Part shown: piece by piece, positions 34,328 through 44,094 of the stretch
Position numbering within the stretch: the stretch's first letter is position 1
Layout of the letters: each line of letters starts with the position of its first letter
Assembly (NCBI RefSeq): GCF_020707265.1
Contig: NZ_JAJFEQ010000009.1
Coordinates: forward strand, 62,001-126,000
Direction of reading: 5' to 3'
Origin: Massilia sp. IC2-477
GTDB lineage: Bacteria > Pseudomonadota > Gammaproteobacteria > Burkholderiales > Burkholderiaceae_D
Length of the DNA stretch: 64,000 nt
Translations under genes and position numbers: made by a program
Notes under the pieces: model-generated
What the model was told of the DNA's origin: nothing
Database searches by the model: none
Seen by the model: the letters and a program-made list of their open reading frames with translations, nothing else

Positions 34328-34350
34328 ATACTTGGCCTTATTTCAAGTAT
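34328..34350. promoter_or_regulatory. Inverted repeat ATACTTG-N9-CAAGTAT upstream of gluconolactonase gene
   Basis: Perfect 7-bp arms at 34328-34334 and 34344-34350, just before the gluconolactonase ATG (34360). It is AT-rich, with no GC stem. It could be an operator; it does not match the LacI palindrome found downstream. Alternatively it is a weak hairpin at the end of the CheW gene. Confidence 0.3.
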
Positions 34351-34359
34351 CATGTTTGC

Positions 34360-35304
34360 ATGCCGACCCCATCCAAACCAATGTCTGCCGCCGTAAGGCG
34401 CCTCGCTTGCACCTCGCTGGCTTTGTTCGCGACCAATACATTCGCGGCGAGCTGCGGTGCCCCTCCTGCGGGCGAATTGAAGGCCGAGCGCGTCGCCTCG
34501 GTGACGCCCTCGCGCACCGAGCCGGGCTTGTACGAAGGCCCGGTGTGGGTCGGGGACGCCCTCTACTTTTCCGACTTCAGCTTCGCCAAGGGCTTCCCCT
34601 CGCGCGTGCGCAAGCTGGCGGCCGACGGCACGGTCAGCACGCTGATCGAGGACAGCGGCAGCAACGGCCTGGCCGTGGACGGCAGGGGAGAACTGGTGCT
34701 CGCCAGCCACAAGGACAAGGCGCTCGTGCGTCATGACCGGCATGGCAAGCGGGTCACGCTCGCCGGCAGCTTCAAGGGGAATGTCTTCAATTCGCCCAAC
34801 GATATCGCCATCGCGCGCGACGGCGCCATCTACTTTACCGATCCGGACTGGCAAAAGGCGGCGGCGCCCGGCGGGCAGCCGGTGACCGGCATCTACCGGG
34901 TCGGCACGGATGGCGTCGTGACGCTGGTGGACGGTACGCGCCGCAATCCCAACGGGATCGCGCTGTCGCCCGCGGGAGATGTCCTGTACGTGAATGCCAG
35001 CGATGGCTTGCTGATGGCCTATCCAATCGTGAAAGGCGAGCCGCAGGCTGGCCGCGCGCTGGTGCGCGACCTGCAGGAAGCGGACGGCATGACGCTCGAT
35101 TGCCACGGCAATCTGTACGTAACCGAGCATGGATCGAAGCGCGTACGCGTGTTTTCGCCGCAGGGCAGGCAGCTGGCGACCATCCGGGTCGACGCCAATA
35201 TCACCAACGCGGCCTTCGGCGGCAAGGATGGCAAGACCCTGTACATGACCGGCGCCGGTGCACTCTGGCGCCTGCCGCTGGACGTGAGCGGCATGCCTTA
35301 CTGA
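34360..35304 (+). CDS. SMP-30/gluconolactonase-family protein, exported
   Basis: About 314 residues. A signal peptide (...LACTSLALFATNTFA) is followed by a six-bladed propeller of the SMP-30/gluconolactonase family: YEGPVWVGDALYFSDF (metal-binding Glu), NSPNDIAIARDGAIYFTDP, NPNGIALSPAGDVLYVNAS, and EADGMTLDCHGNLYVTEHG. It would hydrolyse aldonolactones to free acids in the periplasm, which fits the GH94, gluconokinase and gluconate permease genes that follow. ATG 34360 or 34381 may be the start; both give a signal peptide. A 142-bp gap with a LacI-type operator separates it from the symporter gene, so it is probably a separate transcript. Confidence 0.85.
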   Translation: MPTPSKPMSAAVRRLACTSLALFATNTFAASCGAPPAGELKAERVASVTPSRTEPGLYEGPVWVGDALYFSDFSFAKGFPSRVRKLAADGTVSTLIEDSGSNGLAVDGRGELVLASHKDKALVRHDRHGKRVTLAGSFKGNVFNSPNDIAIARDGAIYFTDPDWQKAAAPGGQPVTGIYRVGTDGVVTLVDGTRRNPNGIALSPAGDVLYVNASDGLLMAYPIVKGEPQAGRALVRDLQEADGMTLDCHGNLYVTEHGSKRVRVFSPQGRQLATIRVDANITNAAFGGKDGKTLYMTGAGALWRLPLDVSGMPY

Positions 35305-35330
35305 GCCTGGCGGGGACGCCAAAAAATTGT

Positions 35331-35385
35331 TTGACAAGAATTCGTTGTCGCCCTCATACTGTTTCTACAAATGTTAGCGCTAACA
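35331..35385 (+). promoter_or_regulatory. Symporter-phosphorylase promoter with LacI-type operator
   Basis: TTGACA at 35331-35336 and CATACT at 35355-35360 (18-bp spacer) form a sigma70-type promoter. A perfect 14-bp palindrome TGTTAGCGCTAACA at 35372-35385 lies around the start site, placed to block transcription. The same palindrome core occurs twice in the LacI/gluconokinase intergenic region. Confidence 0.8.
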
Positions 35386-35446
35386 GACTGGCGTCCCTCG
35401 TTTCCATGGAACGCTATCGCGGCATAACAATGACAACGGAGACACT

Positions 35447-36799
35447 GTGACAGCAACTGTTTTGCCTTGGCGCGAAAAGCTGAGCTATGGCGTGGCCGAC
35501 ATGGGGTTCAACTTTTTCTGGACCAATGTCTCGACTTTCCTCCTCATCTTCTACACCGACACCTTTGGTTTGAGCGCCGCCGCGGCGGCGTCGATGATGT
35601 TCATCGTGAAGATCATCAATGCCTTCACCGATCCCATCATCGGCACGGCGGCCGACCGCACTACGACGCGCTGGGGCAAGTTCCGTCCTTATCTGCTGTG
35701 GGGAGCGCTGCCGCTGGCCGGCGCCGCCGTGCTGACCTACACCACCCCCGACCTGTCCGAGTCCGGCAAGCTGGTCTGGGCCTATGGCACCTACCTCCTG
35801 ATGATGGTGTGCTACACCTGCATCAATATTCCCTACAACGCGCTCTCCGGGGTCATGTCGAGCGATCCCCAGGAGCGTTCGTCGGTCAACGGCCTGCGCT
35901 TCATCTTCGCGTTTGCGGGAAGCACCCTGGTCACCGCCGCCACCCCCTGGCTGGTGCGCACGCTCGGCGCCGGCGATGCGAAGCAGGGCTGGCAGTGGAC
36001 GATGGTGGTCTGGGGCATCGCCGCCGCCTGCCTGTTCGTGGTCACCTTCTTCAACACGCGCGAGCGCATCGCACCGCCGCCCGGGCAAAAGAACGACTTC
36101 GTGCAGGACGTGCGCGACCTCACGCGCAACGGTCCCTGGGTCGTGCTGTTCTTCCTCGCGCTGATCATCATGGTCACCATCACCCTGCGCGGCACCACGG
36201 CGGCCTACTACTTCAAGTACTACGTCGGGCGGCCGGAGCTGATCGCCTCGTTCATTCCGGCCTACATGATCGCCGCCAGCGTGGGCGCCGCACTGACCCC
36301 GGTGATGACGCGCTTCGTCGACAAGAAGCGCCTGATGATCATCCTGATGAGCCTGACGACCCTGATCTCGTGCGCTTTTTTCTTCATCCCGCCCGACCAG
36401 GTGGCGCTGATGTACGTGCTGCAGGTGGCGATGGGCTTCGTGCTCGGTCCGAAGTCGCCGCTGGCCTTCTCGATGTATGCGGATACGGCCGACTACAACG
36501 AATGGCGCACCGGCCGGCGCGCGACCGGCATCACCTTCGCCGCGGCCACCTTCTCCCAAAAGCTGGGTACGGCGGTGGCGGTGGCCGTGATCGGATCGCT
36601 GTTCACGGCCCTCGGCTACGTGCCGAACGCCGCCCAGAGCGCCGGTTCGCAGGAAGGCATTGTCTGGCTGATGTCCTTCGTGCCGGCCGTGTTTTCCTTC
36701 CTGGCCGTGATCTGCATGCTGTTCTACGACCTCGATCAACACAAGCTGGCGCAGGTGCAAACCGAACTGCTGGCCCGCAAATCGGCACATGGTGCCTGA
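35447..36799 (+). CDS. GPH-family (MelB-like) sugar:cation symporter
   Basis: 450 residues, about 12 membrane helices. The N-terminal [28 protein letters not shown], the loop [26 protein letters not shown] and [20 protein letters not shown] are signatures of the glycoside-pentoside-hexuronide symporters. It probably imports the disaccharide acid that the next gene's enzyme cleaves. The start is GTG 35447, with CGGAG 5 nt upstream; the nearby ATG at 35430 runs into a stop at once. It overlaps or abuts the GH94 gene. It is controlled by the LacI operator at 35372-35385. Confidence 0.92.
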   Translation: MTATVLPWREKLSYGVADMGFNFFWTNVSTFLLIFYTDTFGLSAAAAASMMFIVKIINAFTDPIIGTAADRTTTRWGKFRPYLLWGALPLAGAAVLTYTTPDLSESGKLVWAYGTYLLMMVCYTCINIPYNALSGVMSSDPQERSSVNGLRFIFAFAGSTLVTAATPWLVRTLGAGDAKQGWQWTMVVWGIAAACLFVVTFFNTRERIAPPPGQKNDFVQDVRDLTRNGPWVVLFFLALIIMVTITLRGTTAAYYFKYYVGRPELIASFIPAYMIAASVGAALTPVMTRFVDKKRLMIILMSLTTLISCAFFFIPPDQVALMYVLQVAMGFVLGPKSPLAFSMYADTADYNEWRTGRRATGITFAAATFSQKLGTAVAVAVIGSLFTALGYVPNAAQSAGSQEGIVWLMSFVPAVFSFLAVICMLFYDLDQHKLAQVQTELLARKSAHGA

Positions 36800-36815
36800 C
36801 AATGGAGAAAATGAA

Positions 36816-39167
36816 GTGCTAGGTCCTACCGAAGGCGGCGAACGCTTCGACTTGTACAGCCCGACCGCCATGCCGAATGCCGCCGGCTTCCTGTGGAACC
36901 GGAAAATGATGATCCAGGCGACCTGCCGCGGTTATGCGGTCGCCCAGTTCATGCAGCCGGAGCCCGCGAAGTACGCGCATGCCCCCAACCTGCAGGCCAA
37001 GTCCTTCATGCAGCCGGAGCAGGCGTACTATGCCCACCATCCGGGACGCTTCGTCTACGTCAAGGACGAAGAGGCGGGGCAGCTGTTCTCGGTGCCGCAC
37101 GAGCCGGTACGGGCCCAGGCCGAGCGCTTCGTGTTCTCGGTCGGGAAGTCCGACCTGCTGTGGAGTGTCGAGCACCTGGGCCTGCGCGTCGAGCTGCGCC
37201 TGAGCCTTTCCCGCGAGGACGTGGCCGAGCTGTGGTCATTGAAAGTCACGGAACTGAGCGGCCGGCCGCGCCGGATCAGCGTCACGCCCTATTTTCCGAT
37301 CGGGTACATGTCGTGGATGAACCAGTCGGGCGAATACCGCGCCGACCTGGGCGGCATCGTCGCCAGCAGCGTTACTCCCTACCAGAAGGTCGAAGACTAT
37401 TTCAAGAACCGGCACCTCAAGGACAAGACCTATTTCCTGTGCGAGCACGCGCCGGACAGCTGGGAAGCGAACCAGGCGGTCTTCGAGGGCGAGGGCGGCC
37501 TGCACGACCCGAGCGCATTGCAAGCGGAAAGCCTCGGCAATGGCGACGCGCGCTACGAGACACCGGCCGCCATCGTGCAGTACAAGCTGGCGCTGGCGCC
37601 GGGCGAAACGGTTGAACGGCGCTTCCTGTTCGGACCAGCGCTGGACGACGCCGAGATCGCGGCGATGCGCGCGCGCTACCTGTCGGCCGAGGCCTTCGCA
37701 CGCACTGCCCGGGATTACCGCGCCTACATCGCGGAAGGGGAGGGCTGCCTGCGCATCAGCAGTCCGGACAAGGAATTCGACAACTTCGTCAACCACTGGC
37801 TGCCGCGCCAGATCTTCTATCACGGCGACGTCAACCGCCTGACCACCGACCCGCAGACCCGCAACTACCTGCAGGACAACATGGGCATGTGCTACGTGAA
37901 GCCCGAGACGGCGCGCGGCGCCTTCCTGACGGCGCTGGCGCAGCAGGAGCCGAGCGGCGCCATGCCGGACGGGATCCTGCTGGTCGAGGGGGCGGAGCTC
38001 AAGTACATCAACCAGGTGCCGCACACCGACCACTGCGTGTGGCTGCCGGTGGCGCTGCGCGCCTATCTCGATGAAACGGCCGACTGGTCGCTGCTGGACG
38101 AGCTCGTGCTTGACCACAGCGGGCAACGGGGCACTGTGGCCGCGCGCATCGGGCGCGCCATGGACTGGCTGCTGGAGGCGCGCGACGCGCGCGGCCTCTC
38201 CTTCATCGCGCAGGGCGACTGGTGCGACCCGATGAACATGGTGGGCTACAAGGGCCGCGGCGTGTCCGGCTGGCTGACCGTCGCCGCCGCCCATGCGCTC
38301 GGGCTGTGGGCAGGCATCTGCGCAGAACGCGGCGACGACGCGGCGGCGCGCCATTTCGAAGCGGGCGCCGCCGCCATGAACCGGGCCGCCAATGAGCACC
38401 TGTGGGACGGGCGCTGGTTTGCGCGCGGCATCACCGACGACGACGTCAAGTTCGGCGTCAAGGAAGACAAGGAAGGGCGGATCTACCTGAACCCGCAGGC
38501 CTGGGCGATCCTGTCGGGCGCCGCCGACGCCTCCCAGCGCGCGGCGATGTTCGAAGAGATCGAGGCCCAGCTGCATTCGCCGTATGGCGTCACCATGTTC
38601 GCGCCGCCGTACAGCAAGATGCGCGACGATGTCGGGCGCGTGACGCAGAAGCATCCGGGGTCGGCCGAGAACGGCGCCGTGTACAACCACGCGGCCATCT
38701 TCTACATCTTCAGCCTGTACACGATCGGGGAGGGCGAGCGCGCTTTCCAGGCGCTGCGCCAGATGCTCCCGGGCCCCGACATGGCCGACTATCTCCAGCG
38801 CGGCCAGCTGCCGGTCTTCATCCCGAATTACTACCGTGGCGCGCACCGCGAGTATCCGCGCACGGCGGGCCGCTCCAGCCAGCTGTTCAACACCGGCACC
38901 GTGTCCTGGGCCTACCGCTCCGTGATCGAGGGTCTGTGCGGCCTGAAGGGCGATGCCAAGGGCCTGGCCATTGCGCCCCATCTGCCGCGCGGCTGGGACG
39001 GCATGCAGGTCGAGCGCCAGTTCCGCGGCGCGCAATTCAGGGTATCGATCCGGCGCGCCGGCGTGGCGGAGGTCCAGGTCTGGCAGAACGGCCGCCAGCT
39101 GCCGCAGGCGCGGATTGATGCGGTGCGGGCGGGCGACACCTACGAGCTCGAGGTGCTGGTGCCGTGA
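36816..39167 (+). CDS. GH94 phosphorylase, probable cellobionic acid phosphorylase
   Basis: About 783 residues. The family parts are an N-terminal beta-sandwich ([37 protein letters not shown]), then an (alpha/alpha)6 barrel with [18 protein letters not shown], the general-acid region [25 protein letters not shown], and a phosphate-binding C-terminal stretch ([33 protein letters not shown]). Sequence style and length suit cellobionic acid phosphorylase: cellobionate plus phosphate gives glucose-1-phosphate and gluconate. The gluconokinase and GntP genes nearby support this over cellobiose or chitobiose phosphorylase. GTG 36816 has GGAG at 8 nt; the in-frame ATG 36789 overlaps the symporter end without a ribosome-binding site. 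Confidence 0.85.
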   Translation: MLGPTEGGERFDLYSPTAMPNAAGFLWNRKMMIQATCRGYAVAQFMQPEPAKYAHAPNLQAKSFMQPEQAYYAHHPGRFVYVKDEEAGQLFSVPHEPVRAQAERFVFSVGKSDLLWSVEHLGLRVELRLSLSREDVAELWSLKVTELSGRPRRISVTPYFPIGYMSWMNQSGEYRADLGGIVASSVTPYQKVEDYFKNRHLKDKTYFLCEHAPDSWEANQAVFEGEGGLHDPSALQAESLGNGDARYETPAAIVQYKLALAPGETVERRFLFGPALDDAEIAAMRARYLSAEAFARTARDYRAYIAEGEGCLRISSPDKEFDNFVNHWLPRQIFYHGDVNRLTTDPQTRNYLQDNMGMCYVKPETARGAFLTALAQQEPSGAMPDGILLVEGAELKYINQVPHTDHCVWLPVALRAYLDETADWSLLDELVLDHSGQRGTVAARIGRAMDWLLEARDARGLSFIAQGDWCDPMNMVGYKGRGVSGWLTVAAAHALGLWAGICAERGDDAAARHFEAGAAAMNRAANEHLWDGRWFARGITDDDVKFGVKEDKEGRIYLNPQAWAILSGAADASQRAAMFEEIEAQLHSPYGVTMFAPPYSKMRDDVGRVTQKHPGSAENGAVYNHAAIFYIFSLYTIGEGERAFQALRQMLPGPDMADYLQRGQLPVFIPNYYRGAHREYPRTAGRSSQLFNTGTVSWAYRSVIEGLCGLKGDAKGLAIAPHLPRGWDGMQVERQFRGAQFRVSIRRAGVAEVQVWQNGRQLPQARIDAVRAGDTYELEVLVP

Positions 39168-39177
39168 GGCCGGCGGC

Positions 39178-40203
39178 CTAGGCGCTTTCGCGCGGCATCA
39201 GGGTAAAGCCCAGGTCGATGTGGCCGACCTGCGGCTGCCGTCCCTCGATCACGTTGCGCAGCAGGGTGGCGGCTTCGAAGCCGACCCGGTAGCGCGGGGT
39301 GCTGATCGTGGTCACCGAGGGAATCATCCAGGCCGAGGCCGGAAGGTCGTTGAAGCCGCAGATCGCCAGCTGCTCCGGGACCGCGATGCCGCGCCGCTGG
39401 CACTGGTAGATGGCGCCATGCGCCAGGTCGTCGTTGCAGCAGAAGATGGCGTCGCAATCCGGCACCTGGGCCAGCATCCGTCCCAGCAGTTCGGCGCCCA
39501 GGCCGATGCTCGACGCATCCGGCACCATCAATTCCAGGCGTTCGTCCGCCAGGCCCGCCTCGACCATGGCGCTGCGATAGCCCGCCGCGCGGGTCAGGGT
39601 ACGCTCGTCGAGCTGGGCGCCAATGAAGCCGATCCGCTTGTGGCCCTTGTCGATCAGGTAGCGGGTCATCGTGCGGCCCGCTTCGTGCTGCGAGAATCCC
39701 ACCGACAGCTGCTGGGGATCGGAGGCCAGGTCCATCATCGACACCACCGGCACGCCGGACGACGCCAGCAACTGTTCCACACGCGGACTGTGCGTCAGGC
39801 CCGACAACAGGATGCCCATCGGATTGGACTCCAGGTAGATCTTCAGCAGCTTCTCTTCTTCGGCGTCGGAGTAGCGCGTATTGCCGATCAGGAGCTGGTA
39901 GTTGGCCGCATCCACCACCTGCTGGATGCCGTCGATGACGGCGTTGAACACGAAGTTCGACAGCGAAGGCACCAGCACCACGATCACGTTGGAATGGCGC
40001 GAAGCGAGGGCGCGCGCCGCGCGATTCGGGACATAGCCCAGTGCGGCCACGGCCTGTTCCACACGCAGCCGGACTTCGTCGGACACGAGCTCCGGCTGGT
40101 TCAGTGCGCGCGAGGCCGTCATGGCCGAGACGCCCGCGTGCGCGGCGACCGCGGTCAGGGTAGTGCGGCCGCTTGCGCGGCTCTTGTTGGGGCTTTTTGT
40201 CAT
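39178..40203 (-). CDS. LacI-family repressor (GntR-like, gluconate/aldonate-responsive)
   Basis: 341 residues. The helix-turn-helix TLTAVAAHAGVSAMTASRALNQPE and hinge helix NRAARALASRHS are followed by a periplasmic-binding-protein-like effector domain (IVVLVPSLSNFVFNAVIDGIQ, IGFIGAQLDERTLTRAAGYR, CNDDLAHGAIYQCQRRG, FNDLPASAW). Together these resemble GntR-type LacI regulators. It probably represses the symporter-phosphorylase and gluconokinase units through the TGTTAGCGCTAAC palindrome, including its own promoter. ATG 40203 is chosen; a GTG at 40239 would add 12 residues of low-complexity sequence. It is convergent with the phosphorylase gene (10-bp gap). Confidence 0.9.
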   Translation of the reverse strand: MTKSPNKSRASGRTTLTAVAAHAGVSAMTASRALNQPELVSDEVRLRVEQAVAALGYVPNRAARALASRHSNVIVVLVPSLSNFVFNAVIDGIQQVVDAANYQLLIGNTRYSDAEEEKLLKIYLESNPMGILLSGLTHSPRVEQLLASSGVPVVSMMDLASDPQQLSVGFSQHEAGRTMTRYLIDKGHKRIGFIGAQLDERTLTRAAGYRSAMVEAGLADERLELMVPDASSIGLGAELLGRMLAQVPDCDAIFCCNDDLAHGAIYQCQRRGIAVPEQLAICGFNDLPASAWMIPSVTTISTPRYRVGFEAATLLRNVIEGRQPQVGHIDLGFTLMPRESA

Positions 40204-40320
40204 GGTGTGAGTAGGGTTCGGGTGCCGAGATTCTGCCACGGCCGCTTGTCGATTGTCTCAATGCTGCAAAGCAGCACCGATATATATTTACACGCCCTTG
40301 ATTCTGTGTAGAATGAGTCA

Positions 40321-40334
40321 TGTTAGCGCTAACT
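40321..40334. promoter_or_regulatory. LacI-type operator O1 (LacI/gluconokinase region)
   Basis: TGTTAGCGCTAACT, matching the 35372-35385 palindrome except the last base. It lies about 118 bp upstream of the LacI start and 112 bp upstream of the gluconokinase ATG. Its centre is 98 bp from the second operator, so both could be bridged by one repressor tetramer. Confidence 0.78.
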
Positions 40335-40418
40335 AGTCATTCCAGCAACGCACTTGCTGTAATGTCGCACGCGCTCGCGAGTAGAGAGATCGGTTCCCGA
40401 TATTTTTTTGCCTTGGAA

Positions 40419-40432
40419 TGTTAGCGCTAACT
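40419..40432. promoter_or_regulatory. LacI-type operator O2, adjoining the gluconokinase start
   Basis: TGTTAGCGCTAACT again, ending 13 bp before the preferred gluconokinase ATG (40446) and directly before the alternative ATG at 40434. A repressor bound here would block transcription into the gene. The position also argues that translation starts at 40446, where a GGAAAGCGAG ribosome-binding region precedes the ATG. Confidence 0.78.
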
Positions 40433-40445
40433 AATGGAAAGCGAG

Positions 40446-40976
40446 ATGAAGCAAACGAGCAAGACAGGGCCCGCCATCCGCTGGGTGGTCATGGGGGTAT
40501 GTGGATCCGGGAAGAGCACCATCGGTCAACAACTGGCCGACGCCTGCGGTGATGCCTATGTCGAGGGCGATGCCTTTCATCCGCAGGCGAACGTCGACAA
40601 GATGTCCGCCGGCCAGCCCCTGGACGACGATGACCGGCGCGACTGGCTGCGTGCGCTGCGCGAACAGATCGTCCGCGCGCGCGAACAGGGGAAGGGACTG
40701 GTCGTCTCGTGTTCGGCGCTCAAGCGCAGCTACCGCGACCTGCTGCGCGAAGGCGATCCGGCCTTGCGCTTCGTCCACCTGGATGGGCCGCGCGCGCTCA
40801 TCGCCGAACGCCTGGCGGCGCGCCGCAACCATTACATGCCGCCCCATCTGCTCGACAGCCAGCTGGCTGCACTCGAGCCCCTGGATGGCGAAGAGGACGG
40901 ACTGCGGCTGGACATCCGCCAGGCCCCGGTGCAGCTGGTGAACGCCATCCTGGCGAGCAGGGAGGATGCCGCGTAA
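40446..40976 (+). CDS. gntK: Gluconokinase
   Basis: 176 residues, the size of thermoresistant-type gluconokinases. Walker A GVCGSGKST is at residues 17-25, followed by GDAFHPQANVDKMSAGQPLDDDDRRDWL, VVSCSALKRSYRDLLR and HYMPPHLLDSQLAALEPL, all typical of GntK. It phosphorylates gluconate to 6-phosphogluconate for the Entner-Doudoroff or pentose-phosphate pathway, using gluconate released by the GH94 enzyme or imported by the GntP permease. It is flanked by LacI operators and starts a plus-strand run with the TonB receptor, GntP and the beta-helix enzyme. Confidence 0.95.
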   Translation: MKQTSKTGPAIRWVVMGVCGSGKSTIGQQLADACGDAYVEGDAFHPQANVDKMSAGQPLDDDDRRDWLRALREQIVRAREQGKGLVVSCSALKRSYRDLLREGDPALRFVHLDGPRALIAERLAARRNHYMPPHLLDSQLAALEPLDGEEDGLRLDIRQAPVQLVNAILASREDAA

Positions 40977-41112
40977 GCGGACAAGGCACGGACAACCGGT
41001 TTCAACAACAGCAGCACTCGCCGGGCTTGACGGAGCCGGCATGGCATCACGGCACGCGCCCCGTCGCAAACCATCGCGTGACCGATAAAACATAACAGAC
41101 TGGAGACAAGCC

Positions 41113-44037
41113 ATGAATATTCCGCTTCGCAGAAATGTGATGTACTTCGCCGTTGCCAGCGCGTGCTGCTGGATTGCCTCGCCCGGATACGCCCAGGAGC
41201 AGGCCGACCCCGCAATCCCGGCTACCCAGCCCGACGGGGACAAGGCGCCTGGCCGGGTCGAAACGGTGACCGTGTCGGGCTCGCGGCTCCCGGCGCGCGG
41301 CTTCAGCCAGCCGACGCCGACCACCACGCTGTCCTCCGCCGACCTGGAAAAAAGCGCCAAGCCGAACGTCTTCAACACCCTGGTCGAGCTGCCGGCGCTG
41401 CAGGGCAGCACCGGCCGCACCACCGGCGCCTTCAGCACCAGCAGCGGGACGCAGGGTCTGTCCTCGCTGTCCCTGCGCGGCCTGACGCCGATCCGTACCC
41501 TGACCCTGCTCGACGGCCAGCGGGTGGTGGGCGCGAATGTCAGCGGCGTGACCGATGTCAGCCAGTTTCCCCAGCTCCTGATCAAGCGCGTGGACGTCGT
41601 CACCGGCGGCGCGTCCGCGTCCTATGGTTCGGACGCGGTCGGCGGGGTGGTCAACTTCATCACCGACAAGCACTTCCAGGGTTTCAAGGCGAACCTGGAA
41701 GGCGGCCAGACGACATACCGCGACGACGAGCACGGCACCGTGCAGACCGCCTTCGGCAAGGCCTTCATGAACGACCGCCTGCACCTGGTGGGCAGTGCCG
41801 AATACGGCCGCGAGAAGGGTGTGCCGAATCCCGGTTTCGGCGGCAAGGCGGCCAATGGCCGTGACTGGTACCGGAGCACCGTGATCACCAACCGCGGCTT
41901 CGGTCCCACCACGGACGGCGCGCCGCAGCTGAAGGTGATCGACAATGCGCAGCAGATCCAGTACGGCAAGTACGGCCTGATCACCGAAGGCCCGCTGCGC
42001 GGCACCGCCTTCGGCGAGAACGGCGCGCCGACCCAGTTCCAGTACGGGACCAACTGCGTCGGCTCGTTCTGCGAAGGCGGCGACCTGTCGGGCAACGTGG
42101 GCGCCGGCACATCGCTCGGCATGAACCTGTCGCGCAAGGTGCTGTATGGCCGCGCCGGCTTCCAGCTCGACGACAACAACGAGATCTACATGACGGCTAC
42201 CTGGAGCGAGGTCGATGCGACGTTCTCGCCGAACCCGGGCGCGGCCAAGCAGGGCAACCTCACCATGCGCTGCGATAATCCCTACCTGCCGCAGTCGGTG
42301 CGCGACCGCTGCGCCCAGGCCGGCATCACCACCTTCCGCTATGGCACCGCGAACGCCAACTTCCCGGAATTCATCGACGTCAACCCGAACCGCAAGATGC
42401 AGCGCCTGGTGGCCGGCGCCGAAGGCAAGTTCACGCTGGGCGGCAAGGAATGGGGCTACAACGCCTACCTCACGCACGGCGAAAACGAAATCGAGATCAA
42501 CGTCGAGAACATGACGCTGAACCGCCGCTACGACCAGGCGATCCAGGCGGTACGCGCGCCGGACGGCTCGATCCAGTGTGCCAATCCGGTGGCCGTGGCC
42601 AGCGGCTGCAAGCCGATCAACATCTTCGGCAATGTGCCGATAGACGCTGCCGCCTGGGCCTATATCGCCCCGGCCAACGGGCCGCGCCAGTATTCGAAAC
42701 AGAAGCAGGACGTTGCCAGCTTCAACATCACGGGCGAGCCTTTCAGCTCCTGGGCCGGCCCGGTGGCAATGGCGGCCGGCGCCGAGTGGCGCAAGGAGCA
42801 GTACTACGTGACGGGCGACCCCTACGGCAATGGCGTGTTCGCCGACAGCCCGAACACGCCGGCCTATCCGGCCGACCCGATCCTGAGCCAGCCGGAAGGC
42901 AACCACTGGTACGCCGGTAACTATCACAACGGACGTGGCTCCTATACCGTCCGCGAAGCCTACCTGGAAGCCAACATCCCGGTGCTCAAGTCGGCCGGGC
43001 TCGGCGAGGTGAACCTGAACCTGGCCGGCCGCAAGACCGACTACAGCACCTCGGGCGGCGTCAAGGCCTGGAAGGTCGGCGCCACCTGGAACACCGGCTT
43101 CGACGGCTGGCGTGTGCGCGCCGTGACTTCGCAGGACGTGCGCGCCCCGAACCTGTCGGAACTGTTTGCCGCGCCGGTCGTGGTCAACGCCGCCGTCACC
43201 TACAACGGCCAGTCGGTCCAGATCCAGCAGCGCACCATCGGCAATACCAACCTGCGTCCGGAAATCGCACGCAATACGGTGCTGGGCCTGGTGCTGGCCC
43301 AGCCATCCTGGCTGCCCGGCTTCTCGGCTTCGCTCGACTACTTCGACGTCAAGGTCGAGGACGTGATTTCGAGCCTGCCGAACCAGACCCTGGTCGACCT
43401 GTGCGTGGCCGGCAACCAGGAGATCTGCGCCACCCAGCAGCTGACCGGCCCCGCCGGCAGCAACTTCGTGACCGCCCAGGCGTTCAACCTGGCTTCGCTG
43501 CGCAGCAAGGGCTACGACCTGGAACTGGCCTACCGCACCCAGCCGAATCCGCTGGGGATCCCGGGCCGCCTGACCTTCCGCGCCCTGGCCACCCACATGA
43601 AGAGCTTCGAGACCCGTTCGGGCATCCCCAACACGATCCCGAGCGAAGGCGCGGGCGTCAACCTGGGCAACACCCCGGACTGGAAAGTGATGGCCTCGCA
43701 ATCCTGGGACTGGAACAAGTGGAGCGTGAACCTGACCGAACGCTGGATCAGCGATGGGGTGTACAGCCACGAGTTCATCGAATGCCAGACCGGCTGCCCG
43801 GTATCGACGCCGAACAACCGCACCATCTTCAACAACCAGATGAAGGGTGCGTTCTACGTCGACATCGGCGCGTCGTACAAGCTGACCAACCAGGTCACCC
43901 TGTACGCCAAGATCGACAACGCGGGCAACCGCGACCCGGTCGCCGCGCCGCAGGAAAACCCGAGCTACGCGCTCAATCCCGCACTGTATGACGTGCTGGG
44001 ACGCATCTACCGCGTCGGCCTGCGCTACCAGTTCTAA
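41113..44037 (+). CDS. TonB-dependent receptor, carbohydrate-type
   Basis: 974 residues. The signal peptide ends near SPGYAQ; the plug domain holds VETVTVSGSRLPARG, LSLRGLTPIRTLTLLDGQRVVG and VDVVTGGASASYGSDAVGGVVNFIT. The long barrel has tyrosine/tryptophan-rich strands and ends RIYRVGLRYQF with a terminal Phe. This subfamily is common in oligosaccharide-utilisation loci. It probably imports the aldonic oligosaccharide across the outer membrane. GGAGA precedes the ATG by 7 nt. The 136-bp gap after gluconokinase shows no operator; the gene probably shares the gluconokinase transcript. A minus-strand ORF covering the whole gene is a shadow. Confidence 0.93.
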   Translation: MNIPLRRNVMYFAVASACCWIASPGYAQEQADPAIPATQPDGDKAPGRVETVTVSGSRLPARGFSQPTPTTTLSSADLEKSAKPNVFNTLVELPALQGSTGRTTGAFSTSSGTQGLSSLSLRGLTPIRTLTLLDGQRVVGANVSGVTDVSQFPQLLIKRVDVVTGGASASYGSDAVGGVVNFITDKHFQGFKANLEGGQTTYRDDEHGTVQTAFGKAFMNDRLHLVGSAEYGREKGVPNPGFGGKAANGRDWYRSTVITNRGFGPTTDGAPQLKVIDNAQQIQYGKYGLITEGPLRGTAFGENGAPTQFQYGTNCVGSFCEGGDLSGNVGAGTSLGMNLSRKVLYGRAGFQLDDNNEIYMTATWSEVDATFSPNPGAAKQGNLTMRCDNPYLPQSVRDRCAQAGITTFRYGTANANFPEFIDVNPNRKMQRLVAGAEGKFTLGGKEWGYNAYLTHGENEIEINVENMTLNRRYDQAIQAVRAPDGSIQCANPVAVASGCKPINIFGNVPIDAAAWAYIAPANGPRQYSKQKQDVASFNITGEPFSSWAGPVAMAAGAEWRKEQYYVTGDPYGNGVFADSPNTPAYPADPILSQPEGNHWYAGNYHNGRGSYTVREAYLEANIPVLKSAGLGEVNLNLAGRKTDYSTSGGVKAWKVGATWNTGFDGWRVRAVTSQDVRAPNLSELFAAPVVVNAAVTYNGQSVQIQQRTIGNTNLRPEIARNTVLGLVLAQPSWLPGFSASLDYFDVKVEDVISSLPNQTLVDLCVAGNQEICATQQLTGPAGSNFVTAQAFNLASLRSKGYDLELAYRTQPNPLGIPGRLTFRALATHMKSFETRSGIPNTIPSEGAGVNLGNTPDWKVMASQSWDWNKWSVNLTERWISDGVYSHEFIECQTGCPVSTPNNRTIFNNQMKGAFYVDIGASYKLTNQVTLYAKIDNAGNRDPVAAPQENPSYALNPALYDVLGRIYRVGLRYQF

Positions 44038-44094
44038 GGCAGCCATGCCCGCCAGCGGGCACGGTCGGGATGGGTGTTCGGGCGCGAGGTTCAC

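Noticed and set aside
41047..44094. A 1015-codon minus-strand open frame opposite the TonB receptor
   Set aside because: The plus strand has signal peptide, plug and barrel; the antisense product is Ala/Arg/Val-rich with no family pattern.
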